DNA of 14,361 nucleotides, from assembly GCA_030642545.1 (NCBI GenBank), contig DAOWNP010000023.1, positions 1 to 14,361 of the forward strand. The letters are read 5' to 3'. Under the pieces are notes generated by a model that was given only the letters and a program-made list of their open reading frames with translations, was not told the origin of the DNA and searched no databases. The DNA is from Desulfobacteraceae bacterium (GTDB lineage: Bacteria > Desulfobacterota > Desulfobacteria > Desulfobacterales > DAOWNP01). The position numbers were made by a program, and so were the translations under genes. Position 1 is the first letter of the stretch. Every line of letters begins with the position of its first letter. Below, piece after piece: positions 10,833-14,361 of this stretch.

Positions 10833-13001
10833 ATGATTAGAATTAATGATATTTTAGATAAAATAACAAGTTTTTATCCTAATGCAGATCTTGATATTGT
10901 GAAGCAGGCTTATGTTTACTCTGCAAAAGTTCATAAAGGTCAGGTTCGTCTTTCCGGAGAACCATACCTGAGCCACCCTTTGGAAGTTGCTGCAATTCTT
11001 GCTGATATGAAACTTGATTGTACATGTGTTGCAGCAGGTTTGCTTCATGATGTTATAGAAGATACCCATGCATCTTATGAAGAAATCCAGGAAATATTCG
11101 GAGACGATGTTGCTCATATTGTTTCAGGAGTGACAAAAATAAGTAAACTTGAATTTAACGATCAACTTAAAAGACAAGCTGAAAGCTTGCGGAAAATGGT
11201 TCTCGCTATGGCAGATGATATCCGGGTTATTTTAATCAAATTAGCTGACCGGGTTCACAATATGAATACTTTAAAATATCATAAAAAAGAAGAAAAGAGA
11301 AAACTGATATCACAGGAAACTTTGGATATTTACTCTCCAATAGCTGCAAGGCTCGGTATTTACTGGATAAAACATGAGCTTGAAAATCTTTCATTTCAGC
11401 ATATTATTCCTGATGATTACAAAAATATAAGAGAGCTTGTAAGCAAAAAAAAAGATGTAAGAGATGAGTATATTAAAAAAGTCAAATCAATTATAAGAAC
11501 ATTGATACAAGATTCTGGAATAAACGGTATTGTATTGGGACGTTATAAGCAGTTTTATAGTATATATCAAAAAATGATATCACAGAATCTTGCATTTGAA
11601 GAAATATATGACCTTATTGCTTTTAGAATTATTCTTGATACCGTTCCCCAGTGTTATGAGGTTTTAGGATATATACATTCTACATGGCAGCCTGTAGCAA
11701 AAAGGTTTAAAGATTATATTGGAACTCCAAAACCGAATATGTATAAATCACTTCACACTACAGTAATCGGACCATTTGGCGAACGTATGGAAATTCAAAT
11801 AAGAACCAAAGATATGGATAAAGTAGCCAAATCAGGTATTGCAGCTCACTGGAGTTATAAAGAAGGGAAAAGTACTGATAAAGATGCCAACAAAGCCTAT
11901 GCTTTTATCCAAAATCTGGTAGAAAATCAAAAAAACCTGCAAGACCCTAATGAGTTTTTAGAAAATGTCAAATTAGATCTCTTCCCAGATGAAATATATG
12001 TTTTTACTCCTACAGGAGATATAAAAGCTCTTCCAAAAGGTGCAACCCCTGTTGATTTTGCTTATTCGATACACACAGAAGTAGGAGATTGCTGTCACAG
12101 GGCAAAAGTTGATCGAAGGATAGTAACTCTAAATCATAAACTTAAAACCGGAAATATTATTGAAATAAGCACAGTAAAAAATGGGCATCCAAATAAAGAT
12201 TGGCTTAATTTTGTCAAAACAGTAAAAGCCCGTTCAAGAATCAGGCAATGGATAAAAACTCAGGACAGGGAAAGAAGTATTATCTTAGGCAGGGAAATGT
12301 GTATTAAATCATTTAAAAAAAAGCGCATGAATTATGTAACTCTTTCAAATACTGATAAAATGAAAGAAGCAGCGGTCTTTTTTAAATTTAAAAACATAGA
12401 TGATTTAATTGCAAATATAGGTTACGGGAAAATTACCCCAAGCCAGATAGTCAACTGGTTTTTACCAAAAAACCAGCAAGACAAAGAAAAGTCAACATCT
12501 ATAATAGATAAATTTATAAGCAAAGTTCGGAAAAAAAAAGAGGGAAGTGGCGATGGAATTCTTGTTAATGGCCTTGATAATTTATTAATAAGATTTGGAA
12601 AATGCTGTCAGCCAGTACCTGGAGACAAAATAATAGGTTACATTACAAATGGAAGCGGTATCAGCATTCATAGAACAAGTTGTAAAAACACTTTCAAAAT
12701 GAGTTCAGAACGACATATTGATGTTCAATGGGATCTGCAAAGTCTTAATATAGAATATCCTGTAGAAATTAAAATCAGATCTTTTGATAAACTCGGACTT
12801 CTTGCAGAAATAGCATCAAACATAAGTACGTCAGAATCAAATATTTTAAGCTCCCGAACAGAGATTCAAAGTAAAGATCTGGTAAACAGTTATTTTACTT
12901 TATCTGTTAAAAGCAGAGAACATTTATCAAAAATAATTAAAAGCCTGAAAAAGATTAAATCAATTCAGAATATTACAAGAATAAATGAAGAACGTGGATG
13001 A
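10833..13001 (+). CDS. rel: Bifunctional (p)ppGpp synthetase/hydrolase (Rel/SpoT)
   Basis: A 722-residue long-form stringent-response enzyme. The N-terminal HD hydrolase domain has H48, H72-D73, E76-D77 (HDVIEDT) and D139 in LADRVHNM. The synthetase domain follows, with GRYKQFYSI (236-244), D260 in IYDLIAFRI, PNMYKSLHT (301-309) and E320/Q322 in EIQIRT. Then come TGS (about 388-445), a Cys-containing region FGKCCQPVPGD (588-598) through HRTSC, and a C-terminal ACT domain (about 642-718). Both catalytic sites look intact, so it should make and degrade (p)ppGpp in response to amino-acid starvation on the ribosome. It is third in the operon after proS, linking tRNA charging to the stringent response. 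The Shine-Dalgarno is weak. The last sense codon and the stop lie inside a dispersed repeat (12994-13025). Confidence 0.95.
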   Translation: MIRINDILDKITSFYPNADLDIVKQAYVYSAKVHKGQVRLSGEPYLSHPLEVAAILADMKLDCTCVAAGLLHDVIEDTHASYEEIQEIFGDDVAHIVSGVTKISKLEFNDQLKRQAESLRKMVLAMADDIRVILIKLADRVHNMNTLKYHKKEEKRKLISQETLDIYSPIAARLGIYWIKHELENLSFQHIIPDDYKNIRELVSKKKDVRDEYIKKVKSIIRTLIQDSGINGIVLGRYKQFYSIYQKMISQNLAFEEIYDLIAFRIILDTVPQCYEVLGYIHSTWQPVAKRFKDYIGTPKPNMYKSLHTTVIGPFGERMEIQIRTKDMDKVAKSGIAAHWSYKEGKSTDKDANKAYAFIQNLVENQKNLQDPNEFLENVKLDLFPDEIYVFTPTGDIKALPKGATPVDFAYSIHTEVGDCCHRAKVDRRIVTLNHKLKTGNIIEISTVKNGHPNKDWLNFVKTVKARSRIRQWIKTQDRERSIILGREMCIKSFKKKRMNYVTLSNTDKMKEAAVFFKFKNIDDLIANIGYGKITPSQIVNWFLPKNQQDKEKSTSIIDKFISKVRKKKEGSGDGILVNGLDNLLIRFGKCCQPVPGDKIIGYITNGSGISIHRTSCKNTFKMSSERHIDVQWDLQSLNIEYPVEIKIRSFDKLGLLAEIASNISTSESNILSSRTEIQSKDLVNSYFTLSVKSREHLSKIIKSLKKIKSIQNITRINEERG

Positions 13002-13025
13002 AATAACTTCCACAAACAGGTACAT
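12994..13025 (+). repeat. Dispersed 32-nt element, copy B, overlapping the rel stop
   Basis: This is the second copy of the element at 121-152 (27 of 32 identical). Its 5' stem GTGGA/TCCAC (12994-12998 with 13009-13013) is fully Watson-Crick. It supplies the final Gly codon and the TGA of rel, so the rel 3' end may have been shaped by insertion of the repeat. Similarity to copy A fades after position 13025. Confidence 0.6.
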
Positions 13026-13171
13026 AGATCGTGATTAGATTTGTTTTATCTGAAAACTCAAAAACAGAAAGGATAGCAAACACTTTTGATGTTTTTGTGA
13101 TTTTAGATCGGGCAAAGATGTATGATTGCGGAAGAAAATTTTGTCCACGTTCCTTAATAATGAACATGGAC

Positions 13172-13208
13172 AATGATGAATTTGAATTTAGATATCAAAT
13201 TCATCATT
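13172..13208. terminator. 13-bp perfect hairpin between convergent rel and rpmB
   Basis: AATGATGAATTTG (13172-13184) is the exact reverse complement of 13196-13208, with an 11-nt loop. It lies in the 255-bp convergent gap between rel (plus) and rpmB (minus), where a shared terminator is expected. The stem is AT-rich, and only two extra T residues follow on the plus strand, so it is a poor match to a canonical intrinsic terminator. Confidence 0.4.
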
Positions 13209-13256
13209 TTCATATATTGTATTCAGGAAACAATGACCAAACAACAACGCTAAAAT

Positions 13257-13448
13257 TTATTTAGCTTTTATAACCAGACCTGATTTTATACAACTTGTGC
13301 ATGCTTTAATCTTTTTTATTCTTCCTTTATAAAGAGCATGTACTTTTTGAAGATTAGGATTAAACCTTCGCTTTGTAACATTATGTGCATGACTTACATT
13401 ATTACCTGTCAAAGGTTTTTTTCCACATATATCACACATTTTAGACAT
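13257..13448 (-). CDS. rpmB: 50S ribosomal protein bL28
   Basis: A 63-residue protein with the bL28 pattern: MCDICGKKPLTGNNVSHAHN at the N-terminus, then TKRRFNPNLQ and a basic C-terminal half. Two cysteine pairs (C5/C8 and C50/C53) make it the zinc-ribbon form. It binds 23S rRNA in the large subunit. AGGAGGG lies 5 nt before the ATG, one of the strongest ribosome sites in the window, as expected for a ribosomal protein. It is on the same strand as bamD, 120 nt downstream of it, and has its own candidate regulatory palindrome just upstream. Confidence 0.96.
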   Translation of the reverse strand: MSKMCDICGKKPLTGNNVSHAHNVTKRRFNPNLQKVHALYKGRIKKIKACTSCIKSGLVIKAK

Positions 13449-13471
13449 AACAACCCTCCTTATTCTGATAT

Positions 13472-13490
13472 TAATAACTATGAGTTATTA
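13472..13490. promoter_or_regulatory. 8-bp inverted repeat upstream of rpmB
   Basis: TAATAACT (13472-13479) and AGTTATTA (13483-13490) form a perfect inverted repeat around ATG, 24 nt before the rpmB start. A possible -35 (TTTACA, 13508-13513, minus strand) would place a poor -10 inside the repeat. It could be an operator or a 5' leader hairpin for control of ribosomal protein synthesis; the role is inferred from position. Confidence 0.35.
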
Positions 13491-13568
13491 CACCAATAAA
13501 ATAAAAGTGTAAAGTATTTTTTCACAAATATTTTTTATAAAAAAACCACAAAAAAGAGATACTTTATT

Positions 13569-14231
13569 TCATTCACATTCCTTATTAACATGTTCATCAC
13601 ATAAAGCAATATAATCAAGTGCCTTTTGGTGAAATTTACCAGTATCAGGAAATTTAATAATTACAGCTTTAAAACGTTTTAAAGCTGCTTTGTAATGCTT
13701 TGATTTGTAATAAAACATTGCAATATAAAATTCATGTTCAGCAAGATCAGAATTTATTTTATGCATATATGATTTTGCTATTTTGGAATATTTGTCTTCA
13801 GGATATTTATGAAGAAGAGTATTAAAAGTAGTCAAAGCTTTTTCAGTACTTGTCATATCCCTGTCAATAGTACATATCTGCTCAAAATAACATAAACCTG
13901 TCTGAAAAATAACATATGGTATTGCTTCATTTTTTGGATGTAAATCCATAAATCCTGTATATTCTATAATAGCTTCCTGATATTCAGATAAATAATAATG
14001 GGAATCAGCAATTTTTAATTCTGCTGTTTTTATGTACTTACTAAACGGATACCAGTTTTTTAAATTTTCAAAGCATAAAATAGCTTCATGATAATTTCCT
14101 TTATTATATTCTGCTATACCTTCTTTAATAAGTAGATCAGAAGATCTTTCTTCTGCTTTATTCATCCATGAGCAACCAGTTGCAAATAAAATAAGCAGAT
14201 AAAACAAAAAAACAATATATCTAATTCTCAT
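13569..14231 (-). CDS. bamD: Outer membrane assembly lipoprotein BamD-like
   Basis: A 220-residue lipoprotein. A hydrophobic signal sequence (5-17) leads to LFATGC with lipidated Cys20; Ala at -3 is slightly atypical. The rest is TPR-like helical repeats: residues about 33-66 (IKEGIAEYNKGNYHEAILCF), 70-103 (ADSHYYLSEYQEAIIEY), and 166-215 (YIAMFYYKSKHYKAALKRF), with alternating YP/HP turns typical of BamD (YfiO). BamD is the essential periplasmic partner of BamA that helps insert beta-barrel proteins in the outer membrane. The ATG has no clear Shine-Dalgarno and follows the palindrome AATAAATTTATT (14232-14243). Other TPR lipoproteins such as CpoB-like proteins are possible, but length and repeat layout favour BamD. 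Confidence 0.85.
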   Translation of the reverse strand: MRIRYIVFLFYLLILFATGCSWMNKAEERSSDLLIKEGIAEYNKGNYHEAILCFENLKNWYPFSKYIKTAELKIADSHYYLSEYQEAIIEYTGFMDLHPKNEAIPYVIFQTGLCYFEQICTIDRDMTSTEKALTTFNTLLHKYPEDKYSKIAKSYMHKINSDLAEHEFYIAMFYYKSKHYKAALKRFKAVIIKFPDTGKFHQKALDYIALCDEHVNKECE

Positions 14232-14255
14232 AATAAATTTATTTCAGGCTTTTAT

Positions 14256-14343
14256 ATGAAAATGATGAATTATGAATGGTAAATTATGAATTAAGGAATT
14301 CTACTAATTTATAATTTACCAGTAAGCGTTATTTCATTTTCAT
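14256..14343. repeat. Nested long palindrome upstream of bamD
   Basis: The outer arms ATGAAAATGA (14256-14265) and TCATTTTCAT (14334-14343) are exact reverse complements. The inner arms GGTAAATTATGAATTA (14278-14293) and 14305-14320 pair over all 16 positions (one G-U), with an 11-nt loop. The element also contains short ATGAATT direct repeats. It is within 30 bp of the bamD start and close to the window edge, so its full extent may not be visible. Confidence 0.6.
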
Positions 14344-14361
14344 GTTTTGTTGTGCCTGTCA

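Noticed and set aside
13031..13264. 77-residue open frame between rel and rpmB
   Set aside because: It starts at a GTG without a ribosome site, has no recognisable motif, includes a 13-bp hairpin and runs into the rpmB stop. It is treated as non-coding.
1..14361. tRNA, rRNA, CRISPR array, transposase or phage genes
   Set aside because: None was seen: no cloverleaf-like stretch, no regularly spaced repeats and no transposase, integrase or structural phage frame on either strand.

Overview
The window is AT-rich DNA that codes on both strands, with long gaps holding many hairpins and dispersed repeats. Gene content (MEP-pathway isoprenoids, a lipoprotein-type BamD, a membrane-bound lytic transglycosylase) indicates a Gram-negative bacterium. 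The ispG-proS-rel order, the short archaeal/eukaryote-like prolyl-tRNA synthetase, the receiver-domain-rich regulation and the low G+C suggest a Desulfobacterota (former Deltaproteobacteria, Desulfobacterales-like) sulfate-reducer relative. That placement is inference; there is no rRNA or other taxonomic marker in the window.

Layout. On the minus strand at the left, a small protein built of two copies of a Cys-containing CQLG module (1765-2193) is followed 17 nt later by mltF (230-1747). A 628-bp gap (2194-2821) carries a dispersed repeat, an inverted-repeat element and a near-consensus sigma-54 promoter at 2698-2713. That promoter points into a three-gene plus-strand module: a membrane histidine kinase with an N-terminal receiver domain and an extracytoplasmic Cache-like sensor region (2822-4870), an SLC13/DASS-family transporter with a receiver domain fused to its N-terminus (5016-7088), and a stand-alone receiver protein (7172-7660). 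A 525-bp gap with several palindromes and a sigma-70-type promoter leads to a housekeeping operon: ispG (8186-9283), proS (9283-10803) and a bifunctional rel/spoT (10833-13001). On the minus strand at the right are bamD (13569-14231) and rpmB (13257-13448), which converge on rel.

The most unusual content is the 2.8-7.7 kb module. It has one kinase and three receiver domains with intact phosphorylation residues, but no DNA-binding output domain. One receiver is covalently attached to a secondary transporter. The simplest reading is a phosphorelay that acts directly on a transporter protein (uptake gating or flux sensing), transcribed from a sigma-54 promoter. The transported substrate cannot be told from sequence; SLC13 members carry di/tricarboxylates or sulfate. 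Around it, several non-coding repeats recur inside the window: two copies of a 32-nt element that differ only by transitions, and two copies of an element with an identical 22-nt core. Several long palindromes also lie in the gaps, consistent with a genome rich in small intergenic (REP/MITE-like) repeats.
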